NCBI GenBank assembly: GCA_964608495.1
Contig: CAZSOQ010000032.1
Span: forward strand, 1-31,661
Origin: JAKORR01 sp964608495
Lineage (GTDB): Bacteria > Armatimonadota > Zipacnadia > Zipacnadales > FEN-943
Length of the DNA stretch: 31,661 nucleotides
Direction of reading: 5' to 3'
This document shows, in pieces, positions 1-8,348 of the stretch. Below the pieces are notes generated by a model. It made no database searches. It worked only from the letters and a program-made list of their open reading frames with translations, and was not told the origin of the DNA. Positions within the stretch are counted from its first letter, which is position 1. Each line of letters begins with the position of its first letter. The translations under genes were made by a program, and so were the position numbers.

Positions 1-20
1 CGGCCAAGTGCCTCCCTTGA

Positions 21-45
21 GGGGAAGGGTGGGAAGGGCGAGGGG
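21..45 (+). other. Putative G-quadruplex motif
   Basis: Five runs of three or four G are separated by loops of 2, 1, 2 and 3 bases, which satisfies the usual G3+N1-7 rule with one spare tract. Such runs can fold on the plus strand. In a GC-rich genome they also arise by chance, so function is not implied. Confidence 0.4.
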
Positions 46-287
46 CCGTGGGCAAGGGCGAACCGTCGGTTCAAAGTGGGTGTAAAATAGGTCATGAAGG
101 AGAGTACCAGACGCTTTCGACTTCACCAGTACGCTAAAAAGACTTAACGTAATGTGGAATCCGGCCCCCGTAGAGTGATGCAAAGACATGCAAAGTGCCT
201 TGAACAGCCGAATAACTGGTGAACCCGTTTCACCCTCTGTGACCTCAAGAGAAGTGTGAACACGACCGCCCGCGAATCGCTGTTAGG

Positions 288-311
288 GTAGGAGCCGGCT
301 TTGCCGGCGAC
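288..311 (+). repeat. REP-like palindromic element
   Basis: GTAG, two bases, then GCCGGC, a TTT loop, GCCGGC and GAC. The form is close to the REP elements known from pseudomonads. A second element of the same architecture (GTAG, two bases, a GCnGGC stem, a TT-containing loop) lies on the minus strand at 22774-22795. Both are intergenic. Confidence 0.5.
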
Positions 312-477
312 CGGGGAAGGGGATGGCCACCAATAGCTAACAGCGAAGGCCAGTGCAGGGCCGTCGCCCTGGCGCAGAAACCGCACCAGGCTTCCCACGA
401 AGGGCGGCGAATCTATCAAGGTGGAGCACTGCCGCGCCTGTCACCCGGGGCGGATGGGCCTGGTTGGGGCTGTGGAG

Positions 478-3306
478 TCAGTACACCTCGATCTCATCGA
501 GCATGGCCCAGCCCTTGCGCGTCAGGCGTACGCGCACGTACCGCGCTTGACGGACATCGAGCTGCGCGGACATGAAGGCCGCCAGGGACTCGTTCCCCGA
601 CTCCGTGGGGAAGACGTCCGTCGAGGTGTCCTCGGACCAGGCAAGCCCGTCCAGCGATGTGGCGACACTCACCGTCCTGGGGAAGAAGACGGCGCCTTGG
701 CCGCCGCCGAGGACGTGGGCGCGGACGATGGACACGTCGGCGGGCTGGAGCAGGTCAACGACGACCTCAGGGTCCACCGTGCTCCAGCCAACGGCCTTCC
801 CCCAGCCGTCGCCGGAGCGTGAGTACTCGCCGTCGGTGAGCTTCGCCGCGTCGTCGGCGTACTTGGCGCTGGAAGTAGGGGCGGGGCTAAGGTAGTAGGG
901 GCGGCCGGCAGCCAGGTTGTCCTCGCCCGCGAGGACCTGCACCTCGCTGAGCATCAGCCACCCCGCCGCGTCGCAGCGGATTCGGACGTAGCGGGCAACG
1001 GTCGCGGCGAAGCTCAGGCGGAGCCAGGCAAGCTCGTTGAGGCCGTCGCCCATGGCCTGCGAGTAGACAACCTGCCTGGGCGCCCACTCGCCCGTCAGCA
1101 GGCGCCAGGCTTGGCCGTCGTCCGAGGCCCAGGCCTCGACCACCGAGGGGTAGTCCACGGCTGCGTACCCGCCGCCCTCGACGTGCAGGCGAAGGGCGTC
1201 GAAGCGCGCGTCGGCGCCCAGGTCCAGCGTCACCGCGACCTCGCCGCCGTACCAGCCCACCGTCCCCCCGTCGCCGAAGCCGGTCTCGCTGAGCACGCCG
1301 TCGGTGAGCTCCGTGCCGGCGGTGTCGGGGTAGCGGGCCTCGAAGGGCGGCTCGATGCGGTAGGGCTTGCCGGCAGCGCGGTTGGCCCCGCGCCGCACCT
1401 GGAGCTCGTCCCAGAGGACGTCGGGTCCGCCCCGCAGGTCGAAGGCCAGGGACCTTACGGGCGTCAGGGGGAGCGGGATCTCGATCCAGCCCTCGCCCAC
1501 GCCGCGAGCCGTCACCCAGTCGGTGCTGGTGGGCGCGGCACCCCCGGCCAGCCTCACCCGGCAGGAAGCCGGCGCCTCGCCCGCCCAACGCGCGTGGGCC
1601 AGAGCGGCCGACAGGTACCAATCGTCATCCAGATCGAGGGCCACCGACCCCCGTCCGTCCGTGAAGCCGACGGCGCCGTCGCGGGAGGCAGACGTGGACA
1701 GGCGGCCGTCGCTGAGCACGCCCGGCGCGCCCGGCGCGAGATCGGGCGCCACACTGCCCTCGATGCGATAGGCCACCGATCCCAGCAGATGAGGCGCCGG
1801 GAAAGCCACTACCTCGTCCACCGCCACCCGGCCCGCCGGCGCGGGCACCTCGACGCGCAGGAAGCGGGCGAACCGCGGCTCGAAGGTGAGCAGCGCGAAG
1901 CCGGCCTTCCAGTCGCCCGCGGGCTGCAGGATCGGCGCGGGGGCCTCGGCCGCCGGCCGGAATTCGCGCCCGTCCAGGCTGGTGAGCACCCGCAGCAGGG
2001 ACGGAGGCACGGCCCCGCCGTCGTCGCGGGCCGCCACGTGGACACGGACGTCGCCAAGGATCTGGGCAGCGCCCAGGTCGAGCTCGACGACCGCCGGAGA
2101 GTCCGCGAGGGGGACGCGGTCCGGGCGGTCGCCCCGGGTGAGCCACAGGCCGTCGGTGAGCCGCGGCTCGGGCCGGCCGTTGAGGGTCGCCGGCGCGCCC
2201 TCGCACAGGGACACCGCGCGGCGCTGGTAGGTGCTCTTGTGGAAGCGATACAGGTCGTCGTAGAGCCGGTTGCAGGCCGGTAGGTCGCTGCGATAGAGCT
2301 GGGCAATGAAGTCGTAGCCCTGGTAGTAGGCGCGGACGGCGGAGGTCATGTAGCCGTCAAGATCGTCAACGCCGTGATTGAGATAGAGCTGCAGATTGAG
2401 CCTCTGGCCGGGGTCCGTGGCGACCTGGCTGTCCAGCTCCATCTCCACACCCAGGCCGAGCGCGCGGCAGGACTCGGCGTTGTCCGTGAGGCGGCCCTCG
2501 TCGGGGACAACCGCACCCCCAGGCGCCTTGATGAAGGCGAAGTTGGGCTGCATCACGACGAAGTCGAAGCCCAGATCGCGCCAGACGTCGTACCCCGGGG
2601 CGCGGAACCAGGGGATCCAGTGGAAGCCGAAGCCGCGCGCGTGCACGTGGTCGGCCACCGCGCGGATGGTGGCCCGGTCAGCAGGCGACGCGCCCTCGTG
2701 CATCCAGTAGAAACCCCACAGCTTCAGGTGAGCGTAGGTCTGGGCCCGCCAGCGGTCGAGAATCGCGTCCGCCACCCAGTGGAAGGCCTTGACGCGGTCG
2801 GCGTCGTCGGCGGGGTCCTCGTCGCGACCGTCCCCGTCCACGTCACCGAAACGGTCCAGCCCCTTCGAGAGGTACGGGATCATGATGATGACGGGGCAGA
2901 CGCGGTCCGGGTCACCGAGCCGGGCGCCCATCTCCTCGATGCAAGCGTCGAGCGCGACAAGGCAGCGGTCGGGCGAGAAGAGGAGACCCAGGTAGTGGTC
3001 CCAGTCGGCCTTGGTGGCCGTGCCGTTGTAGTAAGCGCCGCCCGAGGGAGCGCCACCGAACATCAGGAAGAGGAAGGAGTCGTAGAACCAGTCGCGCGGC
3101 TGCCCGCCGGCCTGCTTGTCCAGGTAGGCGACGTAAGGCCGGAAGTTCTCGACCGCCCAGGCGCCATCGCTGATGTAGATCAGCATTATGTCCCTCATGT
3201 CGCCGGAGAGAGGGGAATCGGGCGGGCAGTAGTCAGCCCGGGCCACGCTCGGCAGCACGGCGGCAAGAGATAGGCACAGAGCCAGACGCGGGGCCATTCT
3301 CGACAT
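478..3306 (-). CDS. Secreted DUF4855 protein with C-terminal discoidin-like repeats
   Basis: 942 residues. The start is the ATG at 3306, which has AGGAGG 7 nt upstream; a longer frame to 3420 would translate a GC-rich repeat. Residues 1-24 form a signal peptide. Residues about 37-370 match DUF4855: MLIYISDGAW near the start, the FYWMHEG segment, FDFVVMQPNFAF and the GLGVEMELD strand, a TIM-barrel-like layout. An insertion with the calcium-loop pattern DVDGDGRDED lies near residue 193. About four F5/8 type C (discoidin)-like beta-sandwiches follow, each opening with an LTDG or LSDG motif. The last two are close copies, ending GWLMLSEVQV and GWAMLDEIEV. The likely role is extracellular carbohydrate binding and possibly hydrolysis; no activity is known to me for DUF4855. 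It is the last gene of a minus-strand run, 203 nt after the beta-helix gene. Confidence 0.88.
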   Translation of the reverse strand: MSRMAPRLALCLSLAAVLPSVARADYCPPDSPLSGDMRDIMLIYISDGAWAVENFRPYVAYLDKQAGGQPRDWFYDSFLFLMFGGAPSGGAYYNGTATKADWDHYLGLLFSPDRCLVALDACIEEMGARLGDPDRVCPVIIMIPYLSKGLDRFGDVDGDGRDEDPADDADRVKAFHWVADAILDRWRAQTYAHLKLWGFYWMHEGASPADRATIRAVADHVHARGFGFHWIPWFRAPGYDVWRDLGFDFVVMQPNFAFIKAPGGAVVPDEGRLTDNAESCRALGLGVEMELDSQVATDPGQRLNLQLYLNHGVDDLDGYMTSAVRAYYQGYDFIAQLYRSDLPACNRLYDDLYRFHKSTYQRRAVSLCEGAPATLNGRPEPRLTDGLWLTRGDRPDRVPLADSPAVVELDLGAAQILGDVRVHVAARDDGGAVPPSLLRVLTSLDGREFRPAAEAPAPILQPAGDWKAGFALLTFEPRFARFLRVEVPAPAGRVAVDEVVAFPAPHLLGSVAYRIEGSVAPDLAPGAPGVLSDGRLSTSASRDGAVGFTDGRGSVALDLDDDWYLSAALAHARWAGEAPASCRVRLAGGAAPTSTDWVTARGVGEGWIEIPLPLTPVRSLAFDLRGGPDVLWDELQVRRGANRAAGKPYRIEPPFEARYPDTAGTELTDGVLSETGFGDGGTVGWYGGEVAVTLDLGADARFDALRLHVEGGGYAAVDYPSVVEAWASDDGQAWRLLTGEWAPRQVVYSQAMGDGLNELAWLRLSFAATVARYVRIRCDAAGWLMLSEVQVLAGEDNLAAGRPYYLSPAPTSSAKYADDAAKLTDGEYSRSGDGWGKAVGWSTVDPEVVVDLLQPADVSIVRAHVLGGGQGAVFFPRTVSVATSLDGLAWSEDTSTDVFPTESGNESLAAFMSAQLDVRQARYVRVRLTRKGWAMLDEIEVY

Positions 3307-3356
3307 GAACGGGCCTCCTGTCAGACATGCCGCGGTCGTCGCCAGGAGCGGACCGC

Positions 3357-3419
3357 CGGGCCCGGGGGACGCTGTCCCCCGAACCCCCTGCCGGGGAAGC
3401 CCGCTCCCCCAGACCCCCA
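3357..3419. repeat. GC-rich hairpin element between the DUF4855 and beta-helix genes
   Basis: Alternating C-runs and G-runs, including a perfect 8-bp stem at 3363-3381 (CGGGGGAC/GTCCCCCG, loop GCT). On the minus strand it opens with GGGGGTCTGGGGGAGCGGG. A comparable C/G-run block lies at 8281-8348. Both look like copies of an intergenic palindromic repeat class of high-GC genomes, although identity between the two is loose. Confidence 0.4.
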
Positions 3420-3509
3420 TCCACTCGCGATGGTCGTGATCGCGACGCGTGAACCCTCCTCCGCGTGAGATTGGCGCGCTCCGTGCGCACCCCGAGGAGA
3501 CGGGACCTC

Positions 3510-6404
3510 TCAGCCGGTTGGGCCGCAGGTGACGTTGTCGAGATGGAAGACGGATTCCTGCGTCGTCAGGCTTGAGATGACGATGCGTTCGAGGCGCTGG
3601 AAGGCAGGGCTGACGTGAGGGATCTCGAGCTGGAGGGGGTCCTGGCCGCGGACGGTAAGGACGGCGCGGGAGCTTGAGGGGGCCCCCGGGCCCAGGACCA
3701 TCGTGATCTCGAGGCGGAACCAGGTGTCGAAGGGAAGGTCGGCGAGCTTGGTGGCGCCCGCCATCAGGCTGCCGTCCTGCTCGATGCGCAGCATGGGGCC
3801 GCTGAGGTATTCCCTGCCGCCGGTGTCACTGTACTGACGGGGGTCCACGTACAGCCTCGGCGGCCGGGCGCCGTCGAGCCAGAGGTCGCAGGCGAAGCGG
3901 ACCGTGCCGTCGCGGTAGTCGAAGGGCCAGTAGATGCGGGGCGCCCAGTCGTTCGGCAGGTCCGGGGCGTCCGTGAACTTGAGGCTGTGCTTGCCGTCGG
4001 CGGCGCGCTCGTCGGTCACAGCGATGGGGGCCTTGGGGTAGGCCAGCACGTCGCCATGGCGCGGAGGCCGGCCCACCACGTCCACCTCATAGTCGTCGCT
4101 CAGGGGCCGCGCGGGCATCGAGTAGAGGACAGGCTCCTCGCGGACGAGGTGGGGCTCGGTGACTGGCGGCCAGGAGGCGCGCTCCGGGCTCTCGTAGCAG
4201 CCGATCTCGTCGGAGGGGAGCTTCCGGAAGCCCAGGGCCCAGGCCGGGGAATCGTCGCGCAGGCGGTAGTCGCCGGCGTCGGGGGCCACGAAGAGCGGGT
4301 CGGCGACGACGGAGTTGGGGTCGAGGCCGGCGGCCTGCCAGGCCTCCCACGTGTCGAAGGTCCGCCCGCCGGGGCCCTGATCCACGCGCGCGGGCTGGTT
4401 GCGGGTCCAGACGAGATTGCGGTCGAAGGTCCAGGCTCCCTCGACCCACCGGGTGGCGCGGTAAGGGAAGGCCTGGTCGCCGTTACAAACGATAAGGTTG
4501 CGGCGGGCGACGTTGCCGGCGATCGGGCGGTCGCGGATTGGGGCATGTTCGAGCGCGTAGGTGCCGGCGTCCACGAGGACGTTGTCCTCGACGATGTTGT
4601 CGCTGCCGCCGTGGTACATGACCCCGCCACGGGCGGTGCGGACGATGAGATTGCCCTGGATCGTGGTACCGCAGGTGAAGTCGTCCAGGTAGATGCCCCA
4701 GTTGTAGTAGGGCGAGAGGAAGGTGTTGGTGTTGCGGGGGTAGCCGTAGCCCACGGTGTCCACGATGCGGTTGAAGCGGAGGATACTGCCGCGGAGGTTG
4801 AGGTTGCGCTGGCACATGCGGATGGCGCCGCCGTCGCAGGTCTCGAGCATGGTGTGATGCAGGTCGTTGAGCTCGACGACGTTGTCCACGCCCTTGAGGA
4901 ACACGGCGTTGCGGGGGACGTCGTGCAGGTGATTGCGGCGGGCGACGTTGCGCTCGCCGAAGAGATTGATGCAGGCGCAGTCCTTGTCGAACAGGCCGAT
5001 GTCGTAGACGTGGTTGTTCTCGGCGACGTTGCCCGTGCCGTAGAGGAAGATGCCGTCGGCGCCGAGGGACCAGATGTCGTTGCCGGCCACGCGGCAGTCC
5101 TGGCACGGGTCGCAGAACAGCAGGTCCTGGCCCGCACCGCCGACGCCGCCCATCTCGCCCTCGGGCTCGGAGAGGCGTGGGTTGCCGACCTCGGGGTAGG
5201 CGTTGGTGACGCCGCCGAGGTTCACGCCATAGTTGCCGATGTTGGTGATGCGATTGCCGATGACGGCGCAGTGGCGGGCGCCGACCAGCCGCAGGGCGCT
5301 GTGGCGGGCGGCCTCGAAGGTGAAGCCGCGGAAGGTCAGGTACTGGACGGGGTCGTCGGGCGGCGCGCCGGCGGGCATGGGGAAATCCTCGCGCGTGCCC
5401 TGGTAGCTGACGCGCAGGTAGCCGTGGGGGTAGGGGATCGTGCCGCGCAACTCGACGATGTGGTCGAGGACCGGGACGACGACATCGTCGCCGGGGGCCG
5501 CGCCGTCGGGCGGATGGAAGTGGAGGAGGCTCGTCTGGTAGTCCAGGAACCACTCGCCCGGGCTGTCGAGAGCGTCCGGGACGTTTTGGATGAAGAAGCG
5601 GTTGAGAGGCAGGAACTCGCGCCGGACCTGACGGGTGGTGATGAGGCGACGCGCGGTGTCCACGGTCTCGATGGGGGTGAGGGCGAAGTTCCAGCCCTGG
5701 CAGTAGGTGGAGACCACCTCGGCCTGGGAGAAGTCGCGCCAGCGGTCGAAGGGGACCGCGCCCTCGGCATAGAAGAGCTGGGCTCGCGGGCGCGGGGCCG
5801 TGTCCTCGACGTAGAGCTGGCCGCCGGTGCGCGGGTGGGCCGGGTCCAGGTCGGGGTAGCGCGCGAGGGTTTGACGACGGCCGCGGTAGAAGAGCTGGTG
5901 GAATCGTGCGCCGTCGAGGCCCTGGGTCTTGAGGTCCGCCCGGTAGATGCCGTCGCGCCAGGGCTCCCAGCCGGTGATCGTGCGGCCGCCGCGGAGGACA
6001 ACGGCCTCGCCGGGCTGGGCCATGTAGGTGATGGGGCAGGCTTCGGTGCCGCTGTCCTCGGGAGTGAAGACCAGCGTCTCGGGCAGCTCGTAGACGCCGG
6101 CGTGGAGGACGACGGTGAGGGGCTGGGCCAGGCCCTGGGCCTTGAGAGCGCGGACGGCCGCCTGGGCGCGGGAAGGCGACGCGAAGGGGCCGTCGGTGCG
6201 GGCGTCGTTCGGTGCGGCGAGTTGACCCGACCAGGCGTCGTTGCCCGCGGGTGAGACGTGAAGGACGGTGCCGGCCGGAACGCCGGCGGCCACGGGCGTC
6301 TCGGCGACGGGATTCGCCGCGAGGCAGGGCAGGGGCCCCAGGATGATGAGCGCCGCCAGGACGACGGCGCCGAGGCTGACCGGGCGGAAGGACGGCGGGA
6401 TCAT
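3510..6404 (-). CDS. Secreted right-handed parallel beta-helix protein (putative glycosidase or lyase)
   Basis: 964 residues from the ATG at 6404, with GGGAGG 10 nt upstream. The open frame continues to 6728, but that part overlaps the cyclase gene and lacks domain character. Residues 1-31 look like a signal peptide. LHVSPAGNDAWSG followed by GPFASPSRAQAAVRALK is the classic entry to large parallel beta-helix proteins, including GH141-type enzymes. VVLHAGVYELPETLVF, a series of N-rich rungs (GNRITNIGNYGVNLGG, NNHVYDIGLF, RRNHLHDVPRNAVFLKG, EDNVLVDAG) and a final GCYES follow. Residues from about 770 form a LamG-like jelly roll ending FHLDNVTCGPTG. It probably binds and cleaves an extracellular polysaccharide; substrate and reaction type cannot be read from the sequence. 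Confidence 0.87.
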   Translation of the reverse strand: MIPPSFRPVSLGAVVLAALIILGPLPCLAANPVAETPVAAGVPAGTVLHVSPAGNDAWSGQLAAPNDARTDGPFASPSRAQAAVRALKAQGLAQPLTVVLHAGVYELPETLVFTPEDSGTEACPITYMAQPGEAVVLRGGRTITGWEPWRDGIYRADLKTQGLDGARFHQLFYRGRRQTLARYPDLDPAHPRTGGQLYVEDTAPRPRAQLFYAEGAVPFDRWRDFSQAEVVSTYCQGWNFALTPIETVDTARRLITTRQVRREFLPLNRFFIQNVPDALDSPGEWFLDYQTSLLHFHPPDGAAPGDDVVVPVLDHIVELRGTIPYPHGYLRVSYQGTREDFPMPAGAPPDDPVQYLTFRGFTFEAARHSALRLVGARHCAVIGNRITNIGNYGVNLGGVTNAYPEVGNPRLSEPEGEMGGVGGAGQDLLFCDPCQDCRVAGNDIWSLGADGIFLYGTGNVAENNHVYDIGLFDKDCACINLFGERNVARRNHLHDVPRNAVFLKGVDNVVELNDLHHTMLETCDGGAIRMCQRNLNLRGSILRFNRIVDTVGYGYPRNTNTFLSPYYNWGIYLDDFTCGTTIQGNLIVRTARGGVMYHGGSDNIVEDNVLVDAGTYALEHAPIRDRPIAGNVARRNLIVCNGDQAFPYRATRWVEGAWTFDRNLVWTRNQPARVDQGPGGRTFDTWEAWQAAGLDPNSVVADPLFVAPDAGDYRLRDDSPAWALGFRKLPSDEIGCYESPERASWPPVTEPHLVREEPVLYSMPARPLSDDYEVDVVGRPPRHGDVLAYPKAPIAVTDERAADGKHSLKFTDAPDLPNDWAPRIYWPFDYRDGTVRFACDLWLDGARPPRLYVDPRQYSDTGGREYLSGPMLRIEQDGSLMAGATKLADLPFDTWFRLEITMVLGPGAPSSSRAVLTVRGQDPLQLEIPHVSPAFQRLERIVISSLTTQESVFHLDNVTCGPTG

Positions 6405-6577
6405 GTTGCGCTGGCCTCCCGTGGCGGCGGCGCGCGGCAGTAAGGGTGCACACAGCGGCCGGCGTTGCGCGCTTCGCCACGTGCCGGGGATTTTAGGCGG
6501 TCGCGGTGCGTTCACCTCTCGGGTCACGCGGAGGCGGGGAGTAGGGCGGGACGGCGGCAGGGAGTCGGAGGGCGCGC

Positions 6578-8227
6578 TCAGGGCTCCTCGACGGGGGCGA
6601 AGATCTGGACAGGCGTCTTGCGGTGGCGAACCTCCACCTCGCCGAGGGGCCGCATCAGGCGGGCCATCTCGGGATCGGCGGTCGTCGTGGGCCAGTCGGC
6701 GATGATGGGCTCGTCGAGACTGCGACACTCGCTCTGCAGGCGGAAGCCGACATTCACGGGATCGCCGAGGATCTGAGGCTCGGGACCGACGAAGCCGAGG
6801 GAGACGAGGCCCGTGGTGAGGGTGATGCCGAAGCCGATGTCAGTGTCGCGCCAGGCCTCGTGGAGGCGGTCGCGCAGGGCGAGAGCGGCCCGGAGGGCGC
6901 GGGCGGCAGGATGGGGCCGGCCGTCCTCGTGGCGGAAGAGGACGATGGCAGCGTCACCGGGGCGCCGGGCGAGGGTGCCGCCGAATTCCCGCACGGCCTC
7001 CTCGACCAGGGAGAAGAAGCGGCGGAGGAGCTCGAGCATTTCGCCCGGGGCGCTCTGCTCAGACCGGGACGTATAGCCCGCGAGGTCGCAGACGAGCACG
7101 GTCGCCTCGACCTCCTGGGCCTCGGTGCTGACCCAGGAGGGCCAGAGCTTGGTGAGGGACCTCAGGGCGCGCTCGCTGCCCAGGGCCGAGAGGACGAGGC
7201 CGGTGGCCAGCAGGCTCAGCGCCGTGCCCGTGACCGGCAGGATCACGCCACCGGCGCGGAAGACGACGTAGGCGAGGGCGAGCCAGCAGAGGACGGCGCA
7301 GGCGGTGTGTAGCCAGGTGACCCAGACGACTCGGCGGATGCCCAGAAGTGCCAGGGCGGCTGAGAGGACGAGGGCGATCAGGAGGCCCGCGGTGTTGCCG
7401 GCCGGGGTGAGGTAGCGTCCGGAGAGTAGGGCGGCCGTGGCCTGGGCATGGATCTCGACGCCGTTCACGGGGCCCAGGGGCGTCTGGAGCAGATCCTCCA
7501 TCTCGTCCCAGCGACCGACGAAGACGACGCGGTCGCGGATCTGGTCCGGGGGCACGCGGCCGGCACAGAGGTCCTCGAAACGGACGCGGCGGATCGTGCC
7601 CATGGGCCCGGACCAGGGGATCGTCATCAGGGGCCAGCTAGAGGGCGGGACGCGGAGGGGGCCGCGGGTCACAGCCTGGGCAACGGCGAAGGCGAGGGCC
7701 GGGTAGGCCGTGGAGCCGTCGGCGGCGGTCTGCTGAAGCCTGACCCAGCGCACTGTGTTGTCGGGGCGGAAGAGAAGGGGTGAGGCGACGCCGGCGGCGG
7801 CTTTGGCGATGGCCGGGGAGGGCGGACGGAAGGTCAGGGATTCGGTGTCGCCTTGGGCGCGGCGGGCAGTGGCGTCGGCGACGATGATGACCGTGCCCGC
7901 GTCGGCCAGGGCCGCGGCGAGCGCGGCGTCGGCGCCGGTGGACGTGGGGGTGAAGTAGACGTCCAGGGCGATGGCGCGGGCGCCGGCATCGGCGAGGGCG
8001 TGGATTGCGGGAGGCCAAGCGGCCCGGTCAAGGGCCGAGGGGCCCCAGGTGCCCAGGGTCTCGAAGGTGGACGCCTCGATGGCCACGATGAGGAGCCTGT
8101 CAGCGGCCGGGACGGGCCGGGTGGCGCGGAGACGCCAGTCCAGGAGGCCCAGCTCGGTGGCGCGCAGCGCCGGAAGACGAGCGGCCGCGAAGACACAGAG
8201 GACAGCCAGGGCGAGGGCCACCGCCAC
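6578..8227 (-). CDS. CHASE2-domain class III nucleotide cyclase, atypical base-recognition residues
   Basis: 549 residues from a GTG at 8227. Residues about 20-270 are an extracytoplasmic CHASE2 sensor (LLDWRLRATRP, ALDVYFTP, VVFVGRWDEMEDLLQTPLG, GVEIHAQATAALLSG). Three membrane helices follow (about 278-350), then the cyclase domain (375-545). Metal-binding D381 and D425 and the catalytic pair N492 and R496 are present. The lysine position is R421, and the Thr/Asp position seven residues before N492 is Q485, so ATP versus GTP preference is not predictable. The true start may be upstream: GGAGGG lies 7 nt before an in-frame ATA at 8264-8266, and that reading adds a positively charged GLNPRRA stretch before the first helix. 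It lies 91 nt after the FecR gene, a common partner of CHASE2 proteins. Confidence 0.92.
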   Translation of the reverse strand: MAVALALAVLCVFAAARLPALRATELGLLDWRLRATRPVPAADRLLIVAIEASTFETLGTWGPSALDRAAWPPAIHALADAGARAIALDVYFTPTSTGADAALAAALADAGTVIIVADATARRAQGDTESLTFRPPSPAIAKAAAGVASPLLFRPDNTVRWVRLQQTAADGSTAYPALAFAVAQAVTRGPLRVPPSSWPLMTIPWSGPMGTIRRVRFEDLCAGRVPPDQIRDRVVFVGRWDEMEDLLQTPLGPVNGVEIHAQATAALLSGRYLTPAGNTAGLLIALVLSAALALLGIRRVVWVTWLHTACAVLCWLALAYVVFRAGGVILPVTGTALSLLATGLVLSALGSERALRSLTKLWPSWVSTEAQEVEATVLVCDLAGYTSRSEQSAPGEMLELLRRFFSLVEEAVREFGGTLARRPGDAAIVLFRHEDGRPHPAARALRAALALRDRLHEAWRDTDIGFGITLTTGLVSLGFVGPEPQILGDPVNVGFRLQSECRSLDEPIIADWPTTTADPEMARLMRPLGEVEVRHRKTPVQIFAPVEEP

Positions 8228-8280
8228 GGCCCGACGCGGATTGAGTCCGTGACCCAGCGCCGCTATTGGGGATCCCTCCG

Positions 8281-8348
8281 GGGTCTCGGGTGCAGGGGGC
8301 CCCTGGCGGGTCTGCCCCCTACTCCGGGAAAGGGGGCCCCACCCCCGG
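8281..8348. repeat. GC-rich hairpin element overlapping the end of the FecR gene
   Basis: A block of C-runs and G-runs with a 7-bp stem AGGGGGC/GCCCCCT at 8294-8300 and 8314-8320. The FecR stop codon at 8319-8321 lies inside it, so it supplies the end of that protein. It also sits just ahead of the cyclase ribosome binding site (8274-8279). It resembles the block at 3357-3419 in composition and position. Confidence 0.35.

Larger units (their letters stand above)
1..477. other. Gene-free stretch at window start
   Basis: I see no convincing gene here. The only sizeable reading frame (minus strand, 144-419) has no ribosome binding site and no recognisable domain. Bases 60-280 are visibly less GC-rich than the rest of the window, which fits non-coding DNA. 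Small structures are present: a G-run cluster at 21-45, two ATGCAAAG copies starting 10 bp apart at 178 and 188, a 6-bp hairpin (GGTGAA/TTCACC) at 218-234, and a REP-like palindrome at 288-311. The stretch lies downstream of the DUF4855 gene and may hold its 3' end signals or control of a gene to the left of the window. Confidence 0.6.

Noticed and set aside
144..419. 91-codon frame on the minus strand
   Set aside because: No ribosome binding site, no recognisable fold, crosses the REP-like element; base composition is that of non-coding DNA.
3987..6254. Open frame of 755 codons antisense to the beta-helix gene
   Set aside because: Same artefact: D/V/G/A-rich translation without motifs, no promoter or ribosome binding site, fully inside a convincing gene.
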